Part shown: positions 37,271-46,700 of the stretch, piece after piece
Numbering within the stretch: the stretch's first letter is position 1
Layout of the letters: the number at the start of each line of letters is the position of its first letter
Source of the DNA: [Clostridium] aminophilum DSM 10710
GTDB taxonomy: Bacteria > Bacillota > Clostridia > Lachnospirales > Lachnospiraceae
Reading direction: 5' to 3'
NCBI RefSeq assembly: GCF_000711825.1
Contig: NZ_JONJ01000004.1
Span: 1-64,000 of the forward strand
Length of the DNA stretch: 64,000 bases
Notes under the pieces: generated by a model
The model's input: only the letters and a program-made list of their open reading frames with translations
What the model was told of the DNA's origin: nothing
Databases searched by the model: none
Program-made: the position numbers and the translations under genes

Positions 37271-39206
37271 TAGCCTTCAGAATCACAATCGACCTTGGCT
37301 TCAGCACATACGTGCGATACCCGTCCGAAAGCGGCATCATGGTGTCCGCCGCATCCGGTTCTTCCCTTCCGGTATCGCGCACGCAGATCCATCTTTTTTT
37401 GTCCGGCAACGTCGGAAGGCCGAATTTATGTACGTTCCAGTGCATATTGAACATCACATAAAAGGTGTCATCTACCGTGCCGTCCGGCTTTTTCGCGTAA
37501 TCGCCGCAATACAGGATGCCGAGCTGGCGGTGCGGACCGTCCGTTTCGGGATACCATGCATTGACCCCGTGGAACGAGATGTCCGGAAGGCCGAATCCCT
37601 GCAGATCGCAGTGGCTTGGCTTCTCTTCCCGGTGGAATACCGGGTGTTCTCTCCGGAACCGGATCAGTTCCCGGACGAAATGATGCCGTTCGGCATGTTT
37701 TTTCAGATCCGTCCAGTTCAGCCACGACGTGGCATTGTCCTGACAGTAGGCATTGTTATTTCCGTTCTGTGAGTTGCCGAACTCGTCTCCTGCCAGAATC
37801 AGCGGGATTCCCTGACTCAGAAACAGCATCAGGAACGCATTGTCCAGCTGTCTCTTCCGGATGCCGTTCACTGCCGCACGGCGGCTTTTACCTTCCTCGC
37901 CGCAGTTCCAGGTCACATTGTCCCGGGGCCCGTCTTTTCCGTTCTCCCCGTTCGCCTCATTGTGTTTCTCCTCATAGGATACCATGTCCGCCATGGTAAA
38001 ACCGTTGGTGTTCGCCATGTAATTGACGGTTCCGTATCCGTCCGGATTGGCACAGATCCGGTCCATCAGATGCTGCATCTGGTTTTCATCGCCCCGCAGA
38101 ACCCGGCGCATATCGTAGAGATATCCGTCATTGTATTCCGCCGCGCGGCGTTTCGGCTTTTCGCCGTCTTTCCGTCCGGCGTTCTCATTTCCGGCAAAAA
38201 AAGAAGTGTTCCGTCCCGCAGTCCCGGTCCCCTCCGGTATTCCCGCTCCGTCCATCGTAAGCGCAAAAATCTTCGTCCCCGCCAAAACCGGGTCATTCAG
38301 AAGCGGTGCCGGCTGAGCGGTTCCCGAAAGGCGGACACCGTCGATATGGTATTCGCATACCCAGAACCGGGCCGTCTCGGTAATCAGCGTCTGCGGCGTT
38401 CCCTCCGGAAAATAGAATTCCATGTAGACTTCGATGCCGTCCCGGTGGAAGGCTTTCACCATCTCACAGAATTCCCTTCGGCCGTCTTCACCGGCCGTAT
38501 AAGACGCCTTCGGCGCAAAATAGCAATTCTCGTCCGAATATCCCCAGTAATTCCGCTTTCCGGTCGGTTTGCGGATCATTTTTCCAAGAGTTCTCGTCTT
38601 CGGATCGAACCCGCCGCCGACCGGAACCGGCGCGGTGACGATCTCCTGAAACTCATAGCAGGGCATCAGCTCCACCGCCGTGATCCCGAGGTCTTTCAGA
38701 TATGGAATCTTCCGGATCAGTCCCCGGAAGGTTCCCGCCTCTTTCCCGAGGCCGGAGGAAACATGTTTTGTAAATCCGCGCACATGCAGCCGGTAGATCA
38801 CCGTCTCCGACAGCGGGGTTCCCGGCGCCCGGTCTCCCGACCAGTCCAGTTCTTTTCCGAGAAGCACCGCCGGCAGCGCGCGGCCGTAATTCCGCTCCGA
38901 TCCCCACCGCTTTTTCTGCGGGTAGAAGCGTCCCCACGGATCCGTCTTCGCCGTTTTCCCGTCCGTCAGAAGATAGCTGTATTCCTCCGGATGGTCCGTC
39001 AGAAGATCCGCCGTGTAAATGTCGCCGGTCCGCATTTCCTCCGTGAACCGGAGCGTTCCGGCCTTTCTTCCGTCCCGGTAAAGCAAAAGCCCGGGCTTAT
39101 CCCCGGAAAGACCGGTGCAGATATGCGCGCCGCCGCGGATCGCGGTGACTCCCGGAGTAAAATTCCGGTCCGATGACACGGCGATCCGGATTTCCTTCTT
39201 CTGCAT
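37248..39206 (-). CDS. GlgX-like GH13 protein lacking catalytic residues
   Basis: A 652-residue protein with the layout of a glycogen debranching enzyme: CBM48-like N-domain, (beta/alpha)8 barrel with DLGITAVELMPCYEF, NYWGYSDENCYFAPKASY, and SQGIPLILAGDEFGNSQNGNNNAYCQDN, then a C-terminal beta domain. The four GH13 signature regions are damaged: region I EFYFPEG (for DVVFNH), region II DGVRLSG (Ser294 at the nucleophile Asp), region III KIFALTMD (Leu316 at the acid/base Glu), region IV ANTNGFT (Asn401 at the third Asp, Thr400 at the His). The frame is intact and the rest conserved, so it is probably a non-catalytic partner or glucan-binding protein rather than a decaying gene. Confidence 0.88.
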   Translation of the reverse strand: MQKKEIRIAVSSDRNFTPGVTAIRGGAHICTGLSGDKPGLLLYRDGRKAGTLRFTEEMRTGDIYTADLLTDHPEEYSYLLTDGKTAKTDPWGRFYPQKKRWGSERNYGRALPAVLLGKELDWSGDRAPGTPLSETVIYRLHVRGFTKHVSSGLGKEAGTFRGLIRKIPYLKDLGITAVELMPCYEFQEIVTAPVPVGGGFDPKTRTLGKMIRKPTGKRNYWGYSDENCYFAPKASYTAGEDGRREFCEMVKAFHRDGIEVYMEFYFPEGTPQTLITETARFWVCEYHIDGVRLSGTAQPAPLLNDPVLAGTKIFALTMDGAGIPEGTGTAGRNTSFFAGNENAGRKDGEKPKRRAAEYNDGYLYDMRRVLRGDENQMQHLMDRICANPDGYGTVNYMANTNGFTMADMVSYEEKHNEANGENGKDGPRDNVTWNCGEEGKSRRAAVNGIRKRQLDNAFLMLFLSQGIPLILAGDEFGNSQNGNNNAYCQDNATSWLNWTDLKKHAERHHFVRELIRFRREHPVFHREEKPSHCDLQGFGLPDISFHGVNAWYPETDGPHRQLGILYCGDYAKKPDGTVDDTFYVMFNMHWNVHKFGLPTLPDKKRWICVRDTGREEPDAADTMMPLSDGYRTYVLKPRSIVILKAIDSGTAL

Positions 39207-39310
39207 AGTCTGCCTCCTTTCCGGTCTCTAAACCTTTTGTCCGTTTTCGGGTATTGTGCCGGAAGCCTCGTCCTGCAGCATTTCTCTTCGGGCCGTCTCC
39301 CCGCAGAGAT

Positions 39311-40069
39311 TTACAGATCGATCTCCAGCTCCACCGGGCAGTGATCCGATCCGAAGATTTCCGTATGGATCTTTGCCCCGCGAAGTTTCTCCTTCAGGCG
39401 GTCGGACGTGCAGAAAAAATCGATCCGCCAGCCGGCATTCTTCTCCCTCGCCTTAAAACGGTAGGACCACCAGGAATAAACTCCCTCTGTATCCGGTTCA
39501 AAGTACCGCCAGGTATCCGTGAATCCGGCAGCGAGAAGTTCCGAGAACTTTCCGCGCTCCTCGTCCGAAAAACCGGCATTCTTATGATTTGTCTTCGGAT
39601 TCTTCAGATCGATCTCCTCGTGGGCAACATTCAGGTCGCCGCAGAAGATCACCGGCTTCTTTGCATCGAGCTTCTTCAGATACTCCCGAAAGGCGTCCTC
39701 CCACGTCATGCGGTAGTCCAGCCTTGCCAGCTGATCTTTGGAATTCGGAGTATAGCAGGTCACAAAATAATAATCCGGATATTCCGCTGTGATGACTCTT
39801 CCCTCATGATCATGCTCCTCGATCCCGAGACCGTACGTCACCGTCAGCGGTTCCTCCCGGCTGAACAGCGCCACACCGGAATATCCCTTCTTTTCGGCGT
39901 AATTCCAGTACTGATGATATCCGGGAAGATCCAGATCAATCTGGCCCTCCTGGAGTTTGCTCTCCTGGATACAGAAAATATCGGCGTTCAGCTCATGAAA
40001 CGCATCCAGAAACCCTTTCCCGACGCAAGCCCGAAGTCCGTTAACATTCCATGAAACAAATTTTTTCAT
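39311..40069 (-). CDS. xth: Exodeoxyribonuclease III
   Basis: A 252-residue enzyme that cuts DNA at abasic sites and degrades 3' ends. Motifs are SWNVNGLRA, IQESKLQEGQ (metal-binding Glu), VTCYTPNS, the active site GDLNVAHEEIDL and the end GSDHCPVELEIDL (catalytic Asp-His). The start at 40069 is five bases after GAGG; the adjacent ATG at 40072 is an alternative. Confidence 0.97.
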   Translation of the reverse strand: MKKFVSWNVNGLRACVGKGFLDAFHELNADIFCIQESKLQEGQIDLDLPGYHQYWNYAEKKGYSGVALFSREEPLTVTYGLGIEEHDHEGRVITAEYPDYYFVTCYTPNSKDQLARLDYRMTWEDAFREYLKKLDAKKPVIFCGDLNVAHEEIDLKNPKTNHKNAGFSDEERGKFSELLAAGFTDTWRYFEPDTEGVYSWWSYRFKAREKNAGWRIDFFCTSDRLKEKLRGAKIHTEIFGSDHCPVELEIDL

Positions 40070-40182
40070 CATCTCACCTCTTTACAATCCGCAGAAGCGT
40101 AACCGGTTGCCTTTCATGCCGCTTTTTTTGTATTATATTCCAATAAAGTTTATTATTTGCAGAAAAATGTCTTAATTCTCAT

Positions 40183-40211
40183 TTGACTTATGTGACTATT
40201 AATTCTACATT
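40183..40211 (+). promoter_or_regulatory. Candidate promoter of the XRE regulator gene
   Basis: TTGACT (40183-40188) and TACATT (40206-40211), spacer 17 bases, about 100 bases before the start. The 241-base gap is AT-rich and otherwise empty. Confidence 0.5.
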
Positions 40212-40310
40212 CATGTTAACAGTTCCACAAACCGTCTGCATCCTCTTTTTTCTTACAAGCTCAATATTCTTTCAACAATTCAAAAAAACAGACAATGGAG
40301 GTATCAAACT

Positions 40311-40697
40311 ATGCATTATCTCTGCACCACCGACAGCAGCCAACGAATCCACGCCGACACGGAGCGCCTGAAGAACTTCCGCAAGAGCCGCCATCTCACG
40401 CAGCGCGAAGTGGCCGACCTGCTTCACATCCGACAGCAGGTCTATTCCAAGTACGAATGCGGCAAGCTCGAACTTCCGATCCGCCACCTGATCTCCCTCG
40501 CAAAATACTACGGCGTTTCCTCCGACCGGCTCCTCGGACTACCGAACTCCAGAGATGAGGAAATGCTGAATCTTCCCTTCGCCGGGGATCTCTCCCTGCG
40601 GGAAGTTCTGCACGGTCTGACCGGTCTTTCCGACCACGACCGTTTTCTTGTCTTCTATCTTCTCAAGCCGGATGAATGTCCGAAACTTTCGTGTTAA
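40311..40697 (+). CDS. XRE-family helix-turn-helix regulator
   Basis: A 128-residue DNA-binding protein. Residues 17-75 form the Cro/C1-type helix-turn-helix: RLKNFRKSRHLTQREVADLLHIRQQVYSKYECGKLELP, followed by HLISLAKYYGVSSDRLLGL. The C-terminal 50 residues contain a short helical part (LREVLHGLTGLSDHDRFLVFYLL) that may dimerise. Its target is unknown. Its stop codon overlaps the stop codon of the converging ABC-F gene by three to four bases. Confidence 0.9.
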   Translation: MHYLCTTDSSQRIHADTERLKNFRKSRHLTQREVADLLHIRQQVYSKYECGKLELPIRHLISLAKYYGVSSDRLLGLPNSRDEEMLNLPFAGDLSLREVLHGLTGLSDHDRFLVFYLLKPDECPKLSC

Positions 40698-42331
40698 TCG
40701 TCTGCTTCCTCATCCTCGGTCACGGTGTAAACCTGACGTTTTCTCGCCATCTCATCACTGTCGAGGTAGGAATCATAATCGGTGATCTTATCAATGATAT
40801 TTCCGCCGATGAATTCAATAATACGGTTTGCGGTCGTCTGAACGATCTCGTGATCACGGGATGAGAAGATCAGAACGCCCGGGAACTTCATCATTCCGGT
40901 GTTGAGTGCAGAAATGGATTCCATGTCGAGATGGTCGGTCGGCTCGTCCAGCATCAGGACATTGGCCCCGGAAATCATCATCTTGGAAAGCATGCAGCGA
41001 ACACGCTCACCACCGGAAAGAACTTTGACTTTCTTTACGCCGTCCTCGCCGGCAAACAGCATTCTTCCGAGGAATCCGCGAACATACGTCGCATCCTTCA
41101 CCGGAGAGTACTGTGTCAGCCACTCTGCGATCGTATCTTCATTGGCGAATTCTTTGGAATTGTCTTTCGGGAAATATGCCTGCGACGTCGTCAGACCCCA
41201 CTTGAAATCTCCCTCGTCCGGCTCAATCTCGCCGGTCAGAATCTTAAACAGTGTCGTCTTTGCCAGCTCATCCGGACCGACCAGGGCAACCTTGTCTTCG
41301 CGGTTGATGGTAAAGGATACGCCGTTCAGAACCTTGCGGCCGTTTACCGTCTTGGTCAGGTTTGAGACTGTCAGGACATCATTTCCGATCTCACGCTCCG
41401 GGCGGAAGTCGATATACGGATATTTACGGCTGGACGGACGGATGTCATCCAGTTCGATCTTCTCGAGGGCGCGCTTTCTGGATGTCGCCTGCTTGGACTT
41501 GGACGCATTCGCGGAGAATCTGCGGATGAACTCCTGCAGTTCTTTGATCTTCTCCTCTTTCTTCTTGTTTGCTTCCTTCATCTGACGGATCATGAGCTGA
41601 CTGGACTGAACCCAGAAATCGTAGTTTCCGGCATAGAGCGTGATCTTGCCGTAGTCGATATCCGCGATCTGTGTGCAGACCTTGTTCAGGAAGTAACGGT
41701 CATGGGATACAACGATGACTGTATTCTCAAAATTGATCAGGAACTCTTCCAGCCATCCGATCGCATCGAGGTCCAGATGGTTGGTCGGCTCGTCCAGCAG
41801 AAGGATATCCGGGTTGCCGAACAGTGCCTGTGCCAGAAGAACTTTGACCTTCTGCGCACCGTTCAGCTCACTCATCTGCTTCTGGTGAAGCTCGGTGTCG
41901 ATACCGAGGCCGTTCAGCATACTCTCCGCATCCGACTCCGCGTTCCATCCGTCCATATTGGCGAATTCCGCTTCCAGATCCGCCGCCTTGACACCGTCTT
42001 CCTCGGTGAAGTCTTCCTTTGCGTAGATGGCATCCTTCTCCTTCATGATGTCATACAGGCGCTTGTTTCCCATGATAACGGTATCCAGAACCGGATACTG
42101 ATCATACTTGAACTGATCCTGCTGCAGGAAAGAAAGTCTCTGTCCCGGCGTGATGACAACTTCGCCGCTGGTCGGCTCCAGCTGGCCGGAAAGGATGCGG
42201 AGGAAAGTGGACTTTCCGGCGCCGTTGGCACCGATCAGGCCGTAGCACTCGCCCTCGGAGAACTTGATGTTGACCTCCTCAAACAGTGCCTTCTTTCCTA
42301 CGCGGAGTGAAATATTGCTTGTACTAATCAT
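40694..42331 (-). CDS. ABC-F family ATPase (YbiT/YkpA-like)
   Basis: A 545-residue soluble protein with two ATPase domains and the ABC-F linker. Domain 1 has Walker A GANGAGKST, signature LNGAQKVKVLLAQALF and Walker B ILLLDEPTNHLDLDAIGWLEEFL. Domain 2 has a degenerate Walker A GPDELAKTT (Ala for the usual Gly), signature LSGGERVRCMLSKMM and Walker B VLMLDEPTDHLDMES. Both features are typical of the YbiT/YkpA branch. ABC-F proteins act on the ribosome, either as translation factors or in antibiotic protection; the branch suggests the former. Confidence 0.93.
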   Translation of the reverse strand: MISTSNISLRVGKKALFEEVNIKFSEGECYGLIGANGAGKSTFLRILSGQLEPTSGEVVITPGQRLSFLQQDQFKYDQYPVLDTVIMGNKRLYDIMKEKDAIYAKEDFTEEDGVKAADLEAEFANMDGWNAESDAESMLNGLGIDTELHQKQMSELNGAQKVKVLLAQALFGNPDILLLDEPTNHLDLDAIGWLEEFLINFENTVIVVSHDRYFLNKVCTQIADIDYGKITLYAGNYDFWVQSSQLMIRQMKEANKKKEEKIKELQEFIRRFSANASKSKQATSRKRALEKIELDDIRPSSRKYPYIDFRPEREIGNDVLTVSNLTKTVNGRKVLNGVSFTINREDKVALVGPDELAKTTLFKILTGEIEPDEGDFKWGLTTSQAYFPKDNSKEFANEDTIAEWLTQYSPVKDATYVRGFLGRMLFAGEDGVKKVKVLSGGERVRCMLSKMMISGANVLMLDEPTDHLDMESISALNTGMMKFPGVLIFSSRDHEIVQTTANRIIEFIGGNIIDKITDYDSYLDSDEMARKRQVYTVTEDEEADD

Positions 42332-42366
42332 TTTGTTCTGATTCCTCTCTAACTATCTGTATATTA

Positions 42367-43944
42367 TTACTGCGGTTTTCGCCCGTAGATATCGGCAAGC
42401 CCCGCGAGATATCCGACTCTCTCATCGGTAAATGCGCCCGGCAGCATACGCCAGCTCCAGTTGTCTCCGAAGGTTCCGGGCGTATTCATGCGCGCGCGGT
42501 TGTCCAGTCCGAGCACGTCCTGCATCTGGAAAATGACAACGGACGCCACCGAGCCGTAACCGGCGCGGAACAGCATATCCATCAGACGGTTTTCGTCCGT
42601 CACGCCCAGATAATCCTTTACATACTGCATTTCCCACCACGGCCTCTGCCCGGACAGGAAATATCCGGCCATGGTCTCATTGTCATGCGTTCCACCATAG
42701 CAGATGCAATTCTCTGTATAGTTCATCGGAAGATGCGGATTCTTCCGGTCCCCTCCGAAGGCGAATTCCAGCACCTTCATGCCGGGAAATCCGAACTGCC
42801 GGAGCAGCGCTTCGACCTCCGGCACAAAAACGCCGAGATCTTCCGCGATGATCTTTGTCCCGGTTCCTTCCAGTTCTTTCAGAAGCGCCGTAAAGAGCGC
42901 CGCCCCCGGCCCCTTCCGGTAGGTTCCGTTTTTCGCGGTCGTCTCGCCGACCGGAATGGCATAATACCGGACTGTTCCGATGAAATGATCGATCCGCACG
43001 GCATCGTAGAGTTCCGCGTTGGCGCGGATCCGCTCTTTCCACCACAGAAAACCGTCCTGTTCCATCTCATCCCAGTCGTACAAAGGATTTCCCCAGAGCT
43101 GTCCGTCCGCGGAAAATGCATCCGGCGGCACACCGGCCACTTCCCGCGGCAGTCTCGTCTGACGGTCCGTCTGGAAATACCGGCTCCGGCTCCAGCAGTC
43201 TGCCGAATCGAGTGCCACATAGAGCGGCATATCGCCGATCATCCGGACTCCGCGGTCTTCCGCGTATTTCCGCACGGTTTTCCACTGTCCAAAGAATACA
43301 AACTGAAGGAATTTCCAGTATTCGATATCGCTTTCATGCTCCGCGCGGAACCGGTCCAGCGCTTCCGGCTCTCTCAGACGAAGGCCGTCTTCCCACTCTG
43401 TCCAGGGAAGATCACCGGAATCCTTTTTACAGGCCATATAAAGAGCATAGTCATCCAGCCAGAATTCCTGTGCTTTCTGAAACTGTTCGTATTCCGCGGC
43501 ATTTTCCGCCGTGCGCACCGCTTTCCAACGCTCGTATGCCTTCCGGAAGAGCGCAAATCTCCCATCATAAATCTTCCCGTAATCGACCTTCGACGGATCA
43601 TCGCCCCAGGCAAAACTCCGGATCTCCTCCTCTGTGAGAAGTCCGTCTCTCACCAGAAGATCCGGATCAATGAAATACGGATTCCCGGCAAAAGCCGAAA
43701 ATGCCTGATACGGGCTGTCCCCGTAGCCGGTGGGCCCGAGCGGCAGTACCTGCCAGTACCGCTGTCCGGCCGCACTCAGCCGGTCGATAAAATCCAGTGC
43801 CGCCTGCCCCATCGTTCCGATTCCGTATGGGGACGGAAGCGAGCTCACCGGCATCAGGATGCCGGCGCCCCGGGCTAACGGCTCTGCCGGCGAAACCGCC
43901 GGTGATTCCGTGAGACTTTCCGTTTTTAGATCTGCTGCCGTCAT
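42367..43944 (-). CDS. malQ: 4-alpha-glucanotransferase (amylomaltase)
   Basis: A 525-residue GH77 enzyme that transfers maltooligosaccharide chains. The start at 43944 follows GAGGTGAAGCAT; a longer frame begins at 43980 without such a site. The catalytic residues are in AVRIDHFIG (nucleophile Asp), KIIAEDLGVF (acid/base Glu) and YGGTHDNETMAGY (third Asp). The first 25 residues (ESLTESPAVSPAEP) are an extra flexible lead. It complements glgA and glgB in glycogen and maltodextrin turnover. Confidence 0.96.
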   Translation of the reverse strand: MTAADLKTESLTESPAVSPAEPLARGAGILMPVSSLPSPYGIGTMGQAALDFIDRLSAAGQRYWQVLPLGPTGYGDSPYQAFSAFAGNPYFIDPDLLVRDGLLTEEEIRSFAWGDDPSKVDYGKIYDGRFALFRKAYERWKAVRTAENAAEYEQFQKAQEFWLDDYALYMACKKDSGDLPWTEWEDGLRLREPEALDRFRAEHESDIEYWKFLQFVFFGQWKTVRKYAEDRGVRMIGDMPLYVALDSADCWSRSRYFQTDRQTRLPREVAGVPPDAFSADGQLWGNPLYDWDEMEQDGFLWWKERIRANAELYDAVRIDHFIGTVRYYAIPVGETTAKNGTYRKGPGAALFTALLKELEGTGTKIIAEDLGVFVPEVEALLRQFGFPGMKVLEFAFGGDRKNPHLPMNYTENCICYGGTHDNETMAGYFLSGQRPWWEMQYVKDYLGVTDENRLMDMLFRAGYGSVASVVIFQMQDVLGLDNRARMNTPGTFGDNWSWRMLPGAFTDERVGYLAGLADIYGRKPQ

Positions 43945-43986
43945 ATGCTTCACCTCTGCTTTTTCGCTCCGGAAGAACATATACTA

Positions 43987-45282
43987 TCATTTTTCCGCAC
44001 AGTAGACTACCTTTCCGCCGCAAATTGTCCTTATCGGCCGTCCGAAAAGTTTCCATCCCAGGAACGGCGAATTGTTTGCCTTGGAATAAAAATGATCCAC
44101 CGTGTATTCACGGCAGTCATCAAACATCACCAGATCCGCCGGTGCATGCTCCGCGATGCGTCCGCCCGGAAGCCGATAAAGTCTTGCCGGATTCAGACTC
44201 ATTTTCTCAAAAAGCTGCGGATAGGTGAGATATCCTTTTTTCACCAGTTCCGTCACGCCCAGCATCAGACTGGTCTCCAGACCGGTAATTCCGCTCGGCG
44301 CCTCGGTCAGCGGCCGGCTCTTTTCTTCATCGGAGTGAGGCGCATGATCGGTCGCGATCATGTCCAGTGTTCCATCCTGAAGTCCGCGGATGATCGCCTG
44401 ACGATCCTCCTCCGTCCGAAGCGGCGGATTCATCTTCGCCAGTGTTCCGTATTTCAGGACTGCCTCATCGGTCAGTGTAAAATGATGCGGGGTGACCTCG
44501 CCCCAGACATGGACGCCCATCTTCTTTGCCGCCCGGAGCACCTCCACCGTTTTCCCGGAGGAAATGTGCTGAATATCCAGACTGACACCGGTTTCAAGCG
44601 CAATCGCGCAGTCCCGGGCCGTCATGGAATACTCTGCGATTGCCGGAGATCCGCCGATTCCGAGTTTCTCGGAGACCGCTCCGCGGTTGATTCCGTTGTT
44701 GCGGATAAATGCCGGATCTTCTTCGTGAAGGCTCACCGGAAGTCCGAGACGGGCCGCCCGCTCAAAGGCAAGCCGGAGCATTTCCCCATCCCGGATCGGA
44801 ATACCGTCATCCGTGAATCCGGCCGCGCCGGCTTCCGCAAGCGCTTCCATATCCGTCAGCTCCTGACCGCGCATCCCCATCGTGACATTGGCACAGCTGA
44901 GAACGTGAATGCCGGTCTCTTTTCCTTTTTCCAGCACATACTTCAGCGTCTCCGGTGTGTCGACCGTGGGCTTGGTGTTTGCCATCAGAACGACCGTCGT
45001 AAAGCCTCCGGCTTTGGCCGCCTCGCTTCCGGTCAGGATATCCTCTTTATAAGTCAGGCCCGGATCGCGAAAATGAACATGAACATCGATCAGGCCCGGG
45101 CCCGTCACCAGACCCGTCCCGTCAATCTCCTGCACCTCCGATCCTGCGGATATGGCCTTCTCTGCCATTTTCACGGCCTTTTCACCGATTCCGGCGATCT
45201 CACCGCCATCCAGAAACAGATCCGTCACGCGGTCTGTTCCGCTTTCCGGATCGATCACCCGGCTGTTCTTTATCCAAAGCAT
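43987..45282 (-). CDS. pyrC: Dihydroorotase
   Basis: A 431-residue zinc enzyme that closes carbamoyl aspartate to dihydroorotate in pyrimidine synthesis. Metal ligands are in the family motif DVHVHFRDPGLTYKED (His-x-His), in a HISSG-containing segment and in ATDHAPHS near 305. It is the class I type. It is alone, with no other pyr gene beside it. Confidence 0.96.
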   Translation of the reverse strand: MLWIKNSRVIDPESGTDRVTDLFLDGGEIAGIGEKAVKMAEKAISAGSEVQEIDGTGLVTGPGLIDVHVHFRDPGLTYKEDILTGSEAAKAGGFTTVVLMANTKPTVDTPETLKYVLEKGKETGIHVLSCANVTMGMRGQELTDMEALAEAGAAGFTDDGIPIRDGEMLRLAFERAARLGLPVSLHEEDPAFIRNNGINRGAVSEKLGIGGSPAIAEYSMTARDCAIALETGVSLDIQHISSGKTVEVLRAAKKMGVHVWGEVTPHHFTLTDEAVLKYGTLAKMNPPLRTEEDRQAIIRGLQDGTLDMIATDHAPHSDEEKSRPLTEAPSGITGLETSLMLGVTELVKKGYLTYPQLFEKMSLNPARLYRLPGGRIAEHAPADLVMFDDCREYTVDHFYSKANNSPFLGWKLFGRPIRTICGGKVVYCAEK

Positions 45283-45324
45283 TTCTTCGATTCCTTTCCG
45301 GTCTGTCCGGTTCTGTACAGAAAC

Positions 45325-45711
45325 TCACGCTTTTTTTGCGTTCGCCTTCTCCATAAACTTTTCATTGCTGATGACGAATCTCTCGTGAGTTCCCTCGCCG
45401 ATCTTGCCCTTTTCGTCGTAAACGGCAACGGTGAAAACCAGTCTTCTGCGGTCTACCTCGGTCAGTTCCGTCTCACACCATACCTTCATTCCGACCGGAG
45501 TGGCAGAGATATGCGCGACATCAAGCTTTGTGCCGACGGTTCCCTCTCCCTCCTCCAGAGAAGAAGCGACCGATTTCCATGCTGTCTCTTCGATCAGAGC
45601 GATCATCGCCGGTGTCGCAAACACCAGCAGAGTTCCGCTTCCTACTGCCTTCGCGGAATTTTCCTCGGTAACGATCGTCTCCTGTCTGCCCTTGATTCCT
45701 GTCTCGATCAT
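45325..45711 (-). CDS. Hotdog-fold thioesterase (FlK-like)
   Basis: A 128-residue protein similar to the fluoroacetyl-CoA thioesterase family. The likely active-site segment contains Thr and Glu in GSGTLLVFATPAMIALIEETAW (25-46), and H68-type His in KLDVAHISATPVG. A pyrimidine gene follows it by 42 bases, but a link in function is not evident. The natural substrate is unknown. Confidence 0.85.
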   Translation of the reverse strand: MIETGIKGRQETIVTEENSAKAVGSGTLLVFATPAMIALIEETAWKSVASSLEEGEGTVGTKLDVAHISATPVGMKVWCETELTEVDRRRLVFTVAVYDEKGKIGEGTHERFVISNEKFMEKANAKKA

Positions 45712-45782
45712 GATGCTTTTTCCTCCTGAAGAATCTGTTTCTTTCTATAAAATAAAAACTAAATGTTAACAGTGCCTGTCTC

Positions 45783-46532
45783 TCAGTTTTTGTACCAGTT
45801 CAGCTTCCTTCCGCATTTCGGGCAGATGCGCATCCCCTCGAAAAGCTCGGTGCCGCAGGTACTGCAGTAGCGCGGTATCCGGTCCGGAATCGCAGATTGC
45901 TTCGCCTGCGCGCCATCCGCTTCGGAATTATCCTTCCCGAATCGCTTTTCTTCCTCCGCCGGATTCTCTGAATCCGTATTCCATGCAGGATCCGCGTTCC
46001 GGGCAGCATCCGGATGTCCTGCCGGCTCTTCTGTATTTGCCGCCGGACCGTATCCGTCCTCTTTTGAGGAACCGGCGGCAATCCCCGCCGCTCCCGACAT
46101 CTGTCCGTCCTGATCCGACCGGCCCGCCGCACAGGCCCCGTCCGCACAGCATGAGCTGTTTTCCGGCTGCCGTGAATAATCATGACGTTCCGCATCATCC
46201 GGCTCGTCTCCAAACATTCCGCCGTATCCGTAAATCGGGGTCTTCCCGTTCATATATCCGACAAAAGCGAGGTCATCCGGGTCAATGTCGATGTCCTCGC
46301 CCCGCTCCAGCGCCCTTCCGCGCACCGGGTCGATCTCATACACCGCATGGCAGCATTTCATCCGGACAAAATAGTGTTTTCCCCACTTAAACAGGGGAAT
46401 AAAGAAGAAGCTGAAGTACCAGTAGATCACATATACGTCCCCTCGGGCTTTTTTCCCGCATTTCGGGCACAGAATATCCTTCAGATATGACAGCGTCCGA
46501 ATGCCCTGATTCACTCCCCCGATAAAAAACAT
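45783..46532 (-). CDS. Zinc-ribbon protein of unknown function
   Basis: A 249-residue protein with a zinc ribbon at each end. The N-terminal part has CPKCGKKARGD (22-32) with a later CC pair, and a hydrophobic stretch VYVIYWYFSFFFIPLFKW. The C-terminus has CSTCGTE and CPKCGRKLNWYKN, a zinc-ribbon_2-type domain. The middle 100 residues (about 105-215) are low in complexity, rich in D, E, A, G and N, and look disordered. No enzyme motif is seen. Confidence 0.75.
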   Translation of the reverse strand: MFFIGGVNQGIRTLSYLKDILCPKCGKKARGDVYVIYWYFSFFFIPLFKWGKHYFVRMKCCHAVYEIDPVRGRALERGEDIDIDPDDLAFVGYMNGKTPIYGYGGMFGDEPDDAERHDYSRQPENSSCCADGACAAGRSDQDGQMSGAAGIAAGSSKEDGYGPAANTEEPAGHPDAARNADPAWNTDSENPAEEEKRFGKDNSEADGAQAKQSAIPDRIPRYCSTCGTELFEGMRICPKCGRKLNWYKN

Positions 46533-46654
46533 GTCTTTATCTCCTCATATGGTTTCTTTTCAGCTGTGTATCCTCACAGCCCGGATCACGGAATATGCGT
46601 CACGCCCGCTTCACTGCCGTCAGCACATCCATGTATCCTTCCATTCGTATCAAC

Positions 46655-46683
46655 ATCTTACCCTAAAGCCCGCATTCTTGCAA
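46655..46683 (-). promoter_or_regulatory. Promoter of the zinc-ribbon protein gene
   Basis: TTGCAA (46678-46683) and TAAGAT (46655-46660), spacer 17 bases, on the minus strand, about 120 bases before the start. Confidence 0.55.
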
Positions 46684-46700
46684 GGAGCGGGGCCTTTCGC

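Noticed and set aside
37962-39176. 404-codon open frame on the plus strand
   Set aside because: Antisense to the GH13-like gene; arginine-rich without recognisable motifs and without a ribosome binding site.
40694-42331. Degenerate second Walker A of the ABC-F protein as a sign of a broken gene
   Set aside because: The GPDELAKTT form recurs in the YbiT/YkpA branch, so it is a family trait.
43945-45729. 594-codon open frame on the plus strand
   Set aside because: It is antisense to malQ, pyrC and the thioesterase, which have clear motifs; long antisense frames are common in this GC-rich part.
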